A stretch of DNA of 64,000 bases from positions 1,364,001 to 1,428,000 of the forward strand of contig CAJSYZ010000011.1 in NCBI GenBank assembly GCA_910574455.1, in the 5' to 3' direction. The DNA is from Trichaptum fuscoviolaceum (taxonomy: Eukaryota > Basidiomycota > Agaricomycetes > Hymenochaetales > Trichaptaceae). Shown here piece by piece: positions 45,532 through 57,573 of this stretch. The notes under the pieces were generated by a model. That model saw nothing but the letters and a program-made list of their open reading frames with translations, did not search any database and was not told the DNA's origin. How positions within the stretch are numbered: the stretch's first letter is position 1; the number at the start of each line of letters is the position of its first letter. Position numbers and translations under genes: made by a program.

Positions 45532-48500
45532 ATGGCAACTCCGAGGATGCGGACGTCCACCGCTCCTGTCGAGCTACGCGCATCTGTACTGGATGCAGCA
45601 CTGAACCTGGGTATTCGGAATTCTATGATGGCAAAGTGGATGTTCGACCCCATTCAGGAGGCCGAAGACGGTGATGATGTGAGTGTGCATCGTTTCAAAG
45701 AATTTGCTGCCTGCAGGCGGGGTTGGCATGGATTCTATCTCCTTTTTCTCTCGTGCTGCTTTAAATATACTCACAGAATAACATCACACAGCTTTCCTCA
45801 AATCCCGGCTTGACCTCACCTTCGTTGTCAGAGTCGACTGCGTCCCACTCCACCATCGACGACTCGTCCATGGCGCCCTTCAGCTTTCGCTTCCCCGGGC
45901 GCTTTGCTGCACCCCTCCTGGACCCGAAGCTAGACAACATACACGAGCAACCAATCACTGAATCGGATGAACGAGCCCCGGAGGCAATTAGTGTTGATCA
46001 CTCGACGTTTTTACGCGTGTCTCATTCGACGGAAGACGGTCATTCAGTGACTTCATCAACGAAGGAGAGGAGAAATAAGTTGAAGAAGAAGTCAGGATAC
46101 GAAAGCGACGGAGGGTATGTTTCGGAGGGTGGGAAAAAGCCTAAGAAGGGTACAAAGGAGAAGAAAGACAAAGGTGCTGGTGCAGACTATGAGTCAGACG
46201 GAGGGTACCTCAGCGAGGCGGTTAGCTCAAAGAAGTCGACGAAGAAGTCCAAGTCGAAGAAAGTACCCAAAGACTCAGACCAAATGTCTCCTATTAGCGA
46301 TCCCGAAGCCCTCCTCGCAGCCGTCAATGCGACTCTTCGTGTACCCATTTCCCTTCCCGATGGCTATATAACCGATTCCGCGACTTCAAAGCGCGGGCGC
46401 ACGAAGACAAAGAAAGAGAAGAGTAAGGGGACCCGACCTACGAGCCCTGTTCCCCCGGTACCCGGTACCGAGGGCTTTGCTTCCGCCTTGGCGCCGCCTG
46501 ATACGCCTTCGAAGAAGAACAGGTTGCTACGGATGATGACGAGGAGCGCTTCGCGCGATAGAGAGAAAGACAAGGTGAAGCAGGCTGATGAGGTCGCGCC
46601 TCCTCCTGTCCCACCATTGCCAATGTCTTTGCCAATTGCGGAGAAGTTCGCACGTGCGGGACCTTTCGCGCATTCGAATACACTGTCCGCATCATCAGGG
46701 GCGTCGGCAGGGACATCATCGGCGATGCCTGACATGTCAAGGACATCTTCAGCTGGGGATATCTGGTCTTCAAATGCGACTACCGGCGGTTTGGTACCTT
46801 CCCCCTACCTTCCTCTGCCCACAAGGACACTCAGCTCAGAGCTTTGGAACAATGATATCCTTATACCGGGTGGCACAAAACGTGGTTCACTGCCAGAGGA
46901 GGCTGCAATCACGAGAAGTAGCGCGGAGGATGATCGGCAGGTCAATACAAAGGCGCTAGTTCCAGAACAGGATATACCTTACGAAAGGACGCGATCGCCA
47001 GTTCCCTTTAGATCTCTTTCGCCCGTCCTCAGCGCACCCATAAATGCGCTGCTCTCTACTCCGGAGAAACGACGAAAGAAGAAACAGATCACCTCATCTC
47101 CAGGCGGGTCTGTATCATCCGCTGAGACAAACTCCAACTCAAATGGCTCTTCACGCCCTCAACTTAAGGTGTCTACTTCAGCCATCTCGCAGCCAAATCC
47201 ACATCTCGCGCAGCGATTACGCCCTCCGCTGAGTCCTCTGGAGATAGCTGCAACAATGAAGATCCGGTCGGAGTTTTCGTTACAGTTCACTAATCTGGGC
47301 TTACCGCCTCCCAGTCCGGCGAAACTGTCCCCAGGTTATGTTCAGATGGGCATGCCTTCTCCGTCTGTGTCAGCAAATAGAACGCCGGATTCCTATGTAT
47401 TCGTCGAGAAAGAAGGAGAGAATGGACTACCGTCCGGTCGTACTGCAAAAGAGCGGCAGAGTACCTTCTCGGTGATTCCCTCCTCCGACTATCTGGTCCC
47501 TTCCCCACTTCCTTCACCCGGCCCGTCAGGTCTTGCTGGACGCCGTGCAAAGAACATTACACCTTTAGCATCAACGCAACCATTAAACGTAACTCCCAAA
47601 GGTAGCCGTTCCAATACGCCAGTACCCGGTTCACCGAACATGGAACGACATGGAGGGTTTTCTATTCCGAATACCCCAACCGCACGTGCGAGTGTGATTG
47701 CTTACTACCAGATACCGCCTCCTTCGCCGCCTCCCTCAGGCCCTCTTCCTCGCGTGCCAGACGTCGAGCAGACGCCGCGAAGAGGGAGCGATGATCGGCA
47801 ATTCCTTTCACCTGGGGCAGCTCGCTATGGCAGCCGGTCGCCCTCGCCCCTTCGCAATGCCCCTTCGCGCCCGACGTCTCCAAGCGGCTTGTTCGGTCAG
47901 GCCATTCCTCCAGTCCGGCGTGGGAGGGAGTCGCCCTTCCCGACTCGCCCTATTCTCCCCGCTGAGGACAGGGGTGCGCTCGTGCGTCGTCCTTCGACGG
48001 CTCCCAAGACCATTCGACCAGACGCTCCACTGGGCGTAACACGCGCTGTCTCTCCTGACTCGCTGGAAGCCCGTATGCAGAGGTATAAAAACAACTATGC
48101 CTCTTTGTACCAGGACGACGACGCGGAGGTAGAGGAACAGCAGAACGACGTCTACTCTTCCTCTGAGGATTTCCACGAGGATACACGCAATTCGGCATAC
48201 ATCCGGCAGGCTCGTGCGCGTGGTGAGAAACGTGTATACTTCTCAGACCAGACGACTTCTGCGTCGGAAGAGGACTTTGATGTGCGGATGGCCGTCAATG
48301 CACTTCGTCAAAGCAACCCGGACATAGAGGTAGATGATGATGACCACTCGCGGTACACCTTGGATGTGAGGGATGATGATGACGGGTCGTATGACCGCCG
48401 ATCAATGGCGAGCATGTCTGTGTATTCTCGGTACAGTATGCTTGACGCCGATAGGAGTGCAGAGTTGCGCGAGGGCTTCGTCAAACGTGTGGAGGCTCTG

Positions 48501-48614
48501 TATGGCAAAGGTGGTTGGGATGATATACCCGCTGTTCCCGAGATTCCTGCTTCGCTGCGCGTTCCAGGCCCAAAGATGTTCACTCGGAATGCGAGTAGCC
48601 CGTCTAGATTCTAA
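45532..48614 (+). CDS. Large disordered Ser/Pro-rich protein, unknown function
   Basis: Two exons (45532-45678, 45792-48614) give 989 aa. The N-terminal ~50 residues (LDAALNLGIRNSMMAKWMFD) are the only well-folded looking part. The rest is low complexity. A repeated YESDGGY(V/L)SE motif occurs twice near 46100-46220 with Lys-rich blocks between. Long Ser/Pro tracts with many SP/TP sites follow, then an acidic stretch with DDDDHSRYTLDVRDDDDGSY near 48330-48400. The C-terminal RYSMLDADRSAELREGFVKR near 48430-48480 may be helical. No TM segment or signal peptide. The ATG at 45532 is preferred because it lies upstream of the intron; the long second exon itself has no early ATG. Cytoskeletal or signalling roles would be guesses. 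Confidence 0.75.
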
Positions 48615-48915
48615 CAATTTTCTGTCCCTTTCTATCCCTATTTTATCCTAAGTCTTCGCTATTGGTGATATTTGCCAGCTTTCTTTGTGCTTTTTTTCGT
48701 TGGGTTTTCGATTCTTCCTTCTCTGCACGAATCATCTGTCAATAGACCAGAAGTCGCTCCTTAAGATGTGTCATAGCCGTTCCTTCATCCTTCTTATGCA
48801 TATACCATTTGTATCCCACCTGTATTACTAGGTGCAGTTCAACGTTAAAATATACTTTCGCATTTTCATAACGTGCCGCTGCGTAGTCAAGGCAGTCTAG
48901 AAATACAATTATATG

Positions 48916-50542
48916 TTAATGGAGTAAATCTGTTAGTAGCGCCTCTTTATGCAACTCTATTATGAACTCCCGTATGAATGGCTATAGGACTGTCAGTTGT
49001 GCTTTAATATTTGAATGAAAAGGCATATACGCACTTCGTAGTCATGTGTCCTCTTTATTGTATCGGTCTAGACATAGATTAGTTTGGAGGTATCAGAGCA
49101 AAGATGAACTTACCTGGATTTGCAAGGTATTTTGAATCTCTTCCTCGACAGCGATTTTTACCTGAGTGGCTGACGCAACGCATTCTTCCCAAGCTTGTGG
49201 CAGCTGATCTACGGGTTTGTCTATTATGGCCCTATCTTTCTCCATTCTCCGAGCTCCAACACTCTTCGCATACATTGGGCCTTTGATAGCTGACTGTACA
49301 GACGTTGAAAAGATCGCATCAGCATTCTCCAGGAGGTCAGAGTCAATCTATGAGGGGCAAAGGTGAGTGCGCTTCTCGATCACTAACAGCATTTCCACTT
49401 GCCTTCAAATGCCAATCGCCGACATATTCCGTATTTAAACGCCTTTCGATCGCCGTCTTATCACGTTTCAGGTGCTCCAGCTCGTCTGACTTCGCCTCGT
49501 ATCGATCTTGTACGAGTGCAAGTAGGTTAAACTGGATGCTCCCGGTCGCATCGCCACCGTACTTTGCCATCTTGAGACGTAACGCAGGTCGAACGACATC
49601 TTCCCAGCCGTCAACATTGCTCGACGATGGCAGTTCGCCAACTTCTAATGGTCCTGATTTCAGTCCGTCGAGTTCCCAGACCTTGCCACAAGCGGGGACA
49701 TATCCGATAAAATGATAGGAGTCTGGAGTCTCCTCCGTTTGTTGCTTCTTTTTGCTCCGTGATGTTGTTTTCGGTTTTTGTTTCGTGGAAGTGGAAGAAG
49801 TCGCTTTGACGCGTTTCTTCGCAGGTTTCCGCTTATTTGATGCAGAAGCTTCCTTCGTAGCTTCTGCGATGGCGCTCATTGCACCTCGAATATCAGCTGG
49901 GCTGTGCATGCGTAAGGTTTTCTGATATGACAAAGTAGAAGTTTATCTTACCGTGCGAGAGAATTCTGGGCGTCACGAAGAAGATTTAGGTTGGAAATTG
50001 CAAGGCCTCTCATCTGACTGATGATTAGGTTCATGTATTTCTCAGTGGATTAGTTATTACCTTTGGACTCATGTCCATTGTTTCTGATTTAAAGTCCATC
50101 AGCTCCTCTCCTAGTTCTATTTCTGGGCAATTGAAGAGGACGTTCAAGATAGCAAGAGATGCACAAGCATTATCATTTAGTTGGTTGGCGAACCAGACAT
50201 CCTTTGCAGCAGGATCCAGGAAGTCCTTTGGGTGGTGGTTATCGTCTTTCCAAGTAAAGCACAATATCAGACCTTTCGGCTTCAATTGGTCCAGAGCCCA
50301 AGGTTCAATATCGTAAACTTCTTCGACTTGAATGCCAGTAATTCCAATCTTGCGGATGAGAGTCGTGAATACGCCTTGTCAAGCCATTCATTATTGATTT
50401 GATCTCGATGTCGACGGTATTCTTGAGCACACTGACCAGGATCAGATTCAATGACAGCAAAAGGGCCGCCGACGAGGTCTGCTTGAGTCTCTCTATCATG
50501 AGAAGAGTCAGAAAAGTTGCCGGTCACTGTCGTAGAAGACAT
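48916..50542 (-). CDS. UCH37: UCH37/UCHL5-type ubiquitin C-terminal hydrolase
   Basis: Cysteine deubiquitinase (peptidase C12); UCH37 relatives work at the proteasome. Exons 50542-50437, 50374-50061, 50013-49952, 49901-49403, 49347-49114, 49052-49035 (18 nt) and 48981-48916 give 432 aa. The start region reads PFAVIESDPGVFTTLIRKIG. Catalytic residues are visible: Gln and Cys in NQLNDNACAS (Cys106), His in SYHFIGYVP (about 224) and Asp in WELDG (about 239). A Lys-rich insert of about 40 residues (near 185-220) separates the Cys and His halves and is unusual for the family. The C-terminal THDYEPFIREFIIELHKEAL matches the ULD/KEKE-type tail. The intron at 49348-49402 is GC-AG. Its 5' end and upstream DNA are duplicated at 30.6-37.6 kb. 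Confidence 0.93.
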
Positions 50543-51229
50543 ATTGTTGAGGTTAATTACAATAAGTCGGAGGTGCCAATACAAGGCTAAGTGAAGTCGA
50601 ACTTGTTGAAGTTTTGAACGACTGAATGATCGGCGTCGCGTAACTGAAGATCGTGGGAGAAACTTTGCTGCTGAAAGAACTTGAAGCACGACGAAAAACC
50701 AACTTGAACCGCAACTCTCTCTTATTCGCAAACGGAAGAAACTAATCTCTGCGCATAGACCAAATATCTAAAGCTTTGATACAATATTCAAGTGGCAGGA
50801 AATTGACTTCGGGAATTTGGCACTAGCCAGCCACTTCCGCGTCATTGGATCCAGAACCAGAGATCTCTCAAGTTTCCAGCCACTTTCCCGATGTCCCCGC
50901 TGAAATTCTGCATCTTCATAGCTGACTGCGCGATAATATCTTGCTGATTGTTAGGGAATCTTCTGTATAGATTGCGCGAAGTACTAAGAGCATCGCAACT
51001 CACTTCAAGTTCGCCACTGGCTCAGCTTCAAGCGTTAGCGCATTGTCAGCCCTCGAATGCAGTGAATGCGAGCAGACTAGATTGTCAGCCGCCCGCCTCC
51101 CATGGTATATAATACTAGCGTTGTCGTCCAGAAGGATCCCCATCGAATTCCCTCCTTGACTTCCTCCCTCTACCTCCCGTAGTAGACATATCCTTCTCCC
51201 TTTCACTGTCTTGGAGGAAGGACTACCCT

Positions 51230-51780
51230 ATGGGCACGGAAGAGGAAGTCATGGACCTCCCCGAGGCGTTCACTGCACTACCTTCGGGGATTCGACACCT
51301 CACTCACGACAGCGACGGCGCTGAACTCGTTTCCGCCTCGCCCTCCTTGAATGAGGACCGCGCTTCGACTGTCTCCCACATCTTAGACACGAAGCGTGCT
51401 TGAATAGCGAGCGCTAGGCTGCCATCAAGCAGGCCGCCGCCAACAGGACATCCGTCCCTCATCATTTCGTCAGCAAGGTCGACGAGTTACACCTCGCAGA
51501 CATCAGCATCGAGTTTCAAGTAGTTGTTGGGCGCGCTGTGTCACCTGGAGAGCCATTGAAATCTCCTACAGCGCGCCTGGCAAATACTAAACCGAAGATG
51601 AATCCCATACCGATGGGATGGCAAGTATCATCACGGAAACCGACGCCATTGGAGAGCTGTATTCTTCCGATGAGAGTCATCCGAAGGACACGCCCATGTG
51701 TCAGAGATATTACCGGCTACCGAGTCGAGTGCTTGCTCTAGCCAAGACTTGGGATGCTTGGCGACCGGGTAATCTGACAT
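51230..51780 (+). pseudogene. Broken repeat-borne ORF, copy B
   Basis: Counterpart of 31806-32329. The first frame (51230-51403, 57 aa, start MGTEEEVMDLPEAFTALPSG) is intact and ends in TGA at the same position class as copy A. The following part, homologous to SVSKVDELLLADISIEFQ of copy A, carries extra stops and frame changes here. It is head-to-head with UCH37. Function unknown. Confidence 0.45.
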
Positions 51781-52874
51781 GGGATGTGTTACTCATTTCC
51801 TTCTTTCTATTTGCTCATGTTGCTTTCAAGAGACTTCGCAACGATAAGCTCATGGGCTGTCTTCAGCTCCCCAACCACTCTAACTTCCGCCTACTTCGCC
51901 CATTGCTTTCTAGTACACAGACTCTCGGCATCGTCACTATCTGAACTTGAGTGATGTTTGTAACCCACTATCTTCCATTCGATCTTCGACCATGAAGAAG
52001 AATACCTGTTCCTTTGTACCTGCTCTGGCTGACCAATTCAGTCATCGCTATTCAAATACTCCGACCATCATCCGCTGGGATTCGCTACCTGACCACTGAG
52101 TGAGCGGTATTCAATCATTCAACCCTCCCCACCCGCATCTCGCGTAAGTTCTCGGAACCCTTTGGTGATGTGGAACCTTGTTGGCAGTAGGGTGGTACAT
52201 CATCCTGCTGGAGGGAATGTCTACAAGGCTTCCTCCCCGTTCGGTGACATGGGTTACGGATAAGCGCAGTTTCGCCATAGGCAGGAAGGGCCCTCTCCCC
52301 GGAACGCGAAAGGGACATCCGCTCAGCGCACGATCCAGCGCATCTACCCAAAAGCTCCTTACAAGACTGTAATAAAGACCATGACTCCTAGACATTTTGC
52401 TTTGGGACGCCTGGTATCTCCTAGCTCTTCAGGACATTCTAAATGCTATGCTGACCGACTCCTGCTCTGGGTCGATCTGCTTTTGTGGTGCTACTTCTAC
52501 ATTTTCTACGAAGTCTACTTCCCACTCTGTCTTTGTGGTCTTTTCTCCTCTCGTATACCCGGACTTCTCTTCCTTCGTCTCGTTAATTTATCTCCTGCTA
52601 GGCGATGCTCGACACTCAAGGAGTCCCGTGAACCACCACATGCAATTGCTGGAAGTTGCACGGCAATCACTGCTTTGACCTACTATAAGGTACTACACTA
52701 TGCCAGGGACAGCCACTCTTGTAGGGAGAGTTGGTGTCCGTCTTCTGCCACTGTGAATGAGCCTTGGCTTTCGGGACTCAGTACTTGACCAAGCCAAATA
52801 TCCGGATTTTTTGGTGGCCTGCGAGACCGTTTGACATATGTAAGACCATGTTGTATTCGGCACCCCATTTCAAA

Positions 52875-53100
52875 CTCTCTCTCTTTTCTTCTTTCCTCTC
52901 TTGTACATGGTACTATACACACTCCTTTGGGCTTGATTTGTTCATTTTCCTATTTCTCTTTCTATTTATCGTCTCTCCTCTCTGTTCCTCTCTTGTATAT
53001 CGTGCTATATTTATTTATCTCTTTGTCTTTCTTCTCTTCTCGTTCTCTCTTTGGTACATAGTACTGCACACACTCCTTTGGGCTCAACTGTCTCTTTATA
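52875..53100 (+). repeat. Pyrimidine-rich imperfect tandem repeat
   Basis: About three imperfect units of CTCTC-rich sequence, each followed by a TTGTACATGGTACTA-like or TTGGTACATAGTACTG-like box; two units end in CACACTCCTTTGGGCT. Copy A has about two such units, so the number varies between the duplicates. Confidence 0.6.
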
Positions 53101-53125
53101 GAAAATGTTATCAAATATCTTGGAT

Positions 53126-53655
53126 ATGCTTCTACTGTCAAGACTCAACGTGAGTAACGCGTTGCAACTCATCTTGTCTGTGTATCCGCGTCTGGTAAGG
53201 GCTTTTGTCAAGTTTTCCAGATTTTTGACTGAATAGACGTACTAACCCTTGAACTGATCTTCGACTGGCGTCGCAGGCCATGATGGCGTGTGGCATGAGC
53301 AAGTTAAGCCTTTACTATGTATTTGTAGGATATAATAACTCCGACCTCATAAAGTTATGGGAATGAGTTTGATGTGTAATCTTCTTAAATAATCATTTGA
53401 GCTTCAGTGCAGCAGCTGAAATCAATGATTTGATCTTGCTATAAGACTTTCTGTAGCGAACGATACTGCCTGCGTTTTCTTGCATGTTATGGTGGCCAGG
53501 AATCCAGGATAGGGTTTACAATCCCGTAAATGGAATCATGCTTTAAATATGACCACCATCAACGGAGGCTATTTAGGGCGCCTCTTTGATTTGATCCACC
53601 ACCATTCATAAGGACGCGTCGAGTACGCGTTTCCTGTACCTCCCCTTACTCACCT
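53126..53655. other. Intergenic region
   Basis: No gene seen between the duplication edge and the Cys-rich protein gene. Confidence 0.4.
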
Positions 53656-54428
53656 ATGGCCAAGAGACCTCAGAAACGCCGCCGTTTGTCTACGACATCG
53701 AACTCGACTTCGGGTACAGAACCGCCTTCTACCAGCCTGTCGCCGCCTGTGGACGTGGCATGCCCTTCGGAGGATTCAGGAAATCTCTCGTGCAATTCAT
53801 GCCACCGCTCACTTGCATTGCAGTCGACAAGAGACTCGTCGCAGAATAATGTCATAATGTGCCCGAGGTGCGTGCTTCTATGACTCTTTGCGATTATGCT
53901 CTGATCATCTGAATTAGATGCCGGGCCTCTACCTGCTCAATCTGTGCCAGGACTTGCACTTCGCTACCACCGTCATTACCCCCGACTCCTGATTTAAGCT
54001 ACTCACCATCACCCCCAGAATCACCTTCATCTGGGCGGCGCTCGCTGCCTGCCGACCTTGACCAAACACCGCGTGCACGGGCCCGTGTTCAGGCCGTAAC
54101 AAGCCACACGGAATCCTCGAAGCGTAGAAAGCGCAAGGAGGACGATGACGATGATGCGACCGTGATTGGCGTTGACGAGTTTATCAACGAGAAGGTCTTG
54201 AACCCGGTGTTACCTGGATGCGGAAGGAAGGTTTGCAGAAGTTGCTGCATAGAAAATCTACAGTGGTCAGTCTAGTCATCATTTGTGGTACAGCTGCACA
54301 TATTGTTTACGTACTTGAATAGCGGCACTACGACATGCTACGACTGCTTTGGGATTCCCCCTTCCGATCACCATGGAGAGAACAAACATTCTACTGCGTC
54401 AAACCCCTCGATGACATCTTCAATGTAG
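53656..54428 (+). CDS. Cys-rich zinc-binding-type protein, unknown function
   Basis: Three exons (53656-53867, 53918-54265, 54323-54428) give 221 aa. The start MAKRPQKRRRLS is a likely nuclear localisation signal. Cysteine pairs are spaced as in zinc ribbons: CNSCHR, then CPRCRASTCSICARTC, and near the end CGRKVCRSCCIENLQWCGTT followed by CYDC. The middle is Ser/Pro-rich with a second basic block (KRRKRKEDDDDD). The pattern suggests two or more zinc knuckles in a nuclear protein; I do not recognise the family. All three exons are needed to keep the Cys pairs in frame, which supports the gene model. Confidence 0.75.
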
Positions 54429-55145
54429 ACATGGACTAATTCAATGACCTCCCTTCCTAATTTAACAACTTGTATCTTCTCAATAATTGCATTGCTTCAC
54501 TCACACTAACATTTGTTATGGATTTTAACATTCACGCACTTATCTTTGCTATCAACTGCATTTGTATTTCTCCCTCTTATTTGCCTTCATAGGACTTTAC
54601 ATACAAACCCCATTGTTTTTGTAAGTCGTGGTATAGTCATGGAATAAAACCAAGAAATCAAACGAATGTCTTCTGAAAAAGAGAGGACTTTAGATTTCGC
54701 CTCTATTTACTATCCAAATACTAGTATTCTTATATTAGATGATTGTTAAATGTCGAGAGAATTTTCAGTTCCGGCCTTATTTTGGAACGGATTGAAGCAT
54801 ATTGCCACTAATTGGGTGATATGTAGCAAAGAATAGAATAACAAGCGTAATGAAAGTCGTGTTGCTCAAAATAAAGACAAGTTAAGAAAAACAAAATGTA
54901 ATCTTCAAGAGTCGAACGCTCGCCCGAGTGAACTGTACAACTCACAGACCCGAAATAGAAATCGAGGTTAATAACCACTTTGCCAGTAATGCATAAGAAA
55001 GTATTTTTAAAACAAATTATATATTACCAATAGTATAGCTACATTCGTCACAACTCGAGATCATTCATTCAATCGCGCAGCACCCGCATCACTTGACTTC
55101 TGCCATCGTACTGGATTTCTCCTTCGGCTGCAATCTTGAGCTGCG
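54429..55145. other. AT-rich intergenic region
   Basis: About 700 bp of AT-rich sequence with no gene. A minus-strand stretch near 54900-54990 resembles tRNA A and B boxes but does not fold properly. Confidence 0.45.
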
Positions 55146-56841
55146 ATGTCACTGCAACACCTGGGGAAAGTTACGCTTCGGGTTGCGAAAAACTACACGA
55201 AGGGATATAGTGATGTGCAGACGAAAGTTCGCGATGCAACATCGAACGATCCATGGGGCCCAACTGGTGCACAAATGAACGAGATCGCCCAAATGACTTA
55301 CAATCAGTATGTGTTCTTGTAGTAGACAAGAATGAACTCGCTAAAGGTGACTCTCAGGAATGACTTCGTTGAAATCATGGAGATGCTCGATAAGCGTCTA
55401 AATGACAAGGGCAAGAACTGGCGGCATGTGTTCAAGGTCCGTATTGTGGCATTGTCAATTCTACGACGATTGAGAGGACTCCTGATTAGGCGCTCACTCT
55501 GCTCGACTACCTCTTGCACAACGGATCGGAGAATGTCATAATCTACTTTCGCGACAACGTCTATATTATCAAGACTCTGAAGGAGTTCCAGTATGTGGAC
55601 GAGTACAGCAAAGACCAGGGTGCGAATGTGAGGCAGAAGGCGAAGGATATCACGAATCTATTGCAGGATGAGTCGCGCCTGCGTGAGGAACGACGAAGCC
55701 GTGCAAGTATGCGGGACCGGATGGTGCGTGGCGGAGGCGAAGTGGTGGATGAGGTCGAGGACGAGAACACGCATCGCCGAGCTAGGCCTCAGCCCAGCGG
55801 TTCCCGGCGGACCAAGGAGGAAGACGAACTTCGGAAGGCGATCGAGGAGAGCAAACGGAGTCTTGCAGAGGAACAGGCAAAGAAGGGCACACTGACTGCT
55901 GAGGAACAAGATTTATTGAGGGCGCTCAAGATAAGCGAGGAGGAAGAGGCTGCGAGGAAGAAGTCAGTCGAGGACGCAAACGCGAGATCCCTCTTTGATG
56001 ACCAGGCTCAGGCGTGAGTGCTTTCAGTAGTACAGGCTTTCGTCATGCTAATCGATTGCATGCTAGTCAACAACCTTCCAACAATCCTTTCCCTCTAATA
56101 GACCCGTCTGCTCAATTCCAACAGCAGCTTCAACCGCAGTATACGGCGATGGCGCCCCAGTTCACCTCATTCAATCCGTACCAACAGCAGGCACAGCAGG
56201 AGGCCATGCAACAACAATACATGCTCCAGCAGCAGGAATGGATGCGTCAGCAACAAGAGGCCCAGCAAGCCCAGCTCCTAGCGGCTCAGCAAGAGGAGTG
56301 GAATAGACAGCAACAAATGCTCCTATTGCAACAACAGCAACAGCTAGCCGCCCAGCAGCAACAGCAACAGCAGCCTTTGTATCCGCAACAGACGAGCTTT
56401 GGCTCAAATAATCCGTTTGCTGCTTCGACTCAGAGCCCGTCTATTTCGGTCCAGAACAGCACAGCGTCTACACTAGACTCGTTTAGTCTTCCCTCAACCT
56501 TCGCGCAGCACACGCCATCACCTGCTATGTCCGCTGCGCAATCGCCTAGTTCGGTCTCGCCTGCCCCTGGCATGCAGAGACCGGCAAGGAGTGACGGCGA
56601 ACACTCTCATCTAGCGAACTTGCTTGCGAATCGTGATGATGGTCAAGATACATTCGGTAACACTGGGTTGTTACGGTATGTTCTGGATCTCTTCTTAAAG
56701 TAGACTTCAAGCTCATGTTCTTACAGATACGGACATACTCAAGCCGGTCGGATCATTGCACAGAAAACAGGGCACAATCCATTTGCGCCACAGCAACAGC
56801 AAAACCAGCAAGGCAGCGAACAGCCTTTCTTCACGATATAA
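55146..56841 (+). CDS. Epsin (ENTH domain endocytic adaptor)
   Basis: Clathrin adaptor of the Ent1/Ent2 type that binds PI(4,5)P2 and ubiquitinated cargo. Exons 55146-55306, 55358-55436, 55490-56013, 56067-56675 and 56727-56841 give 495 aa. The start MSLQHLGKVTLRVAKNYTKG aligns with fungal epsins. The ENTH domain (about residues 8-150) includes DATSNDPWGPTGAQMNEIA and NWRHVFKALTLLDYLL. Two ubiquitin-interacting motifs follow (DELRKAIEESKRSLAEE and EEQDLLRALKISEEEE). A Gln-rich tract is encoded at about 56110-56400. Three NPF motifs for EH-domain partners are seen (NNPFPL, NNPFAA, HNPFAP). All expected parts are present. Confidence 0.95.
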
Positions 56842-57573
56842 GGGTGACCAGAACAGAATACTTTTGCGATGTTTTCGTGATACACGTTATTCCCTTTCAG
56901 TCATCTTGCCTCTAACCTTAATCATGTCTTGCGTACATCCCTTTTCCAATAATACCACTACGCTCATTATCTCTTTGGACCTATGTATTCACTTGCTGAG
57001 TTGGATGGGGAGGGTCGGTGACTCCGGCGTTGTACTATTGCGGCTTTTACTTTCAATTCACATTCCTTTACCCTCCGCTTCTGGAACAATACCCATGCTA
57101 CATACCCAAGGTAGGCTATGCCGCTGGTTTGAACCCTCACTCGGAAGTATTTTGTTGTAGGCAAATTCTGCGGAGTCAGGGAGCGTTGCGTTGTCACAAG
57201 GGTCGACTCATAGCGGTCCGCTATTCACCGACCCGTGAATGAAGGGTGTAAATGAGATGAGCTCCGATATGTGTCCCCCAGCATCAGCTGTCTTCACAGC
57301 TATATATCTATGTTCCAGTGATTTCGAACAAAATCTTGTACATTCCTGTACTAGTAGGCAAGGAGTCAAGGTGAGTCCGACAAGCCACTAAATTTGGATC
57401 AGGTACATACTTACATACTGTTGGTATCTTTCGCACGCACTGCATCATGCTTAAGACCACAGAGACCAAGACCACCGAACAGCTTCCACTTGTTCCGCTC
57501 ACTTCACACACATTCTTCTACGACACAGTCTACATATTATACTATCTCTTGCGGCGACAAGCTAGGTCACGAT
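56842..57573. other. Intergenic region
   Basis: About 730 bp between epsin and the PIN-domain gene; no gene seen. Confidence 0.4.

Larger units (their letters stand above)
50543..53125 (+). repeat. Inverted segmental duplication, copy B (source side)
   Basis: Upstream DNA of UCH37, matching copy A in inverted orientation. Homology continues through exon 1 and into exon 2 of UCH37 (to about 50325). Here the segment is uninterrupted: the sequence around 50600-50625 corresponds to the empty target of the foldback element in copy A. Contains a TATATAATAC box at about 51106 and the broken ORF at 51230. The outer limit near 53125 is approximate. Confidence 0.8.

Noticed and set aside
45810..48614. 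Start of the disordered protein at 45810
   Set aside because: The codon at 45810 is TTG. An upstream ATG exon (45532-45678) with a good donor and acceptor joins in frame.
54895..54990. tRNA-like minus-strand stretch with TGGCAAAGTGG and GCGTTCGACTC boxes
   Set aside because: The T-stem pairs poorly and no acceptor stem can be drawn. It could be a degraded tRNA or SINE trace but is not supportable as a gene.
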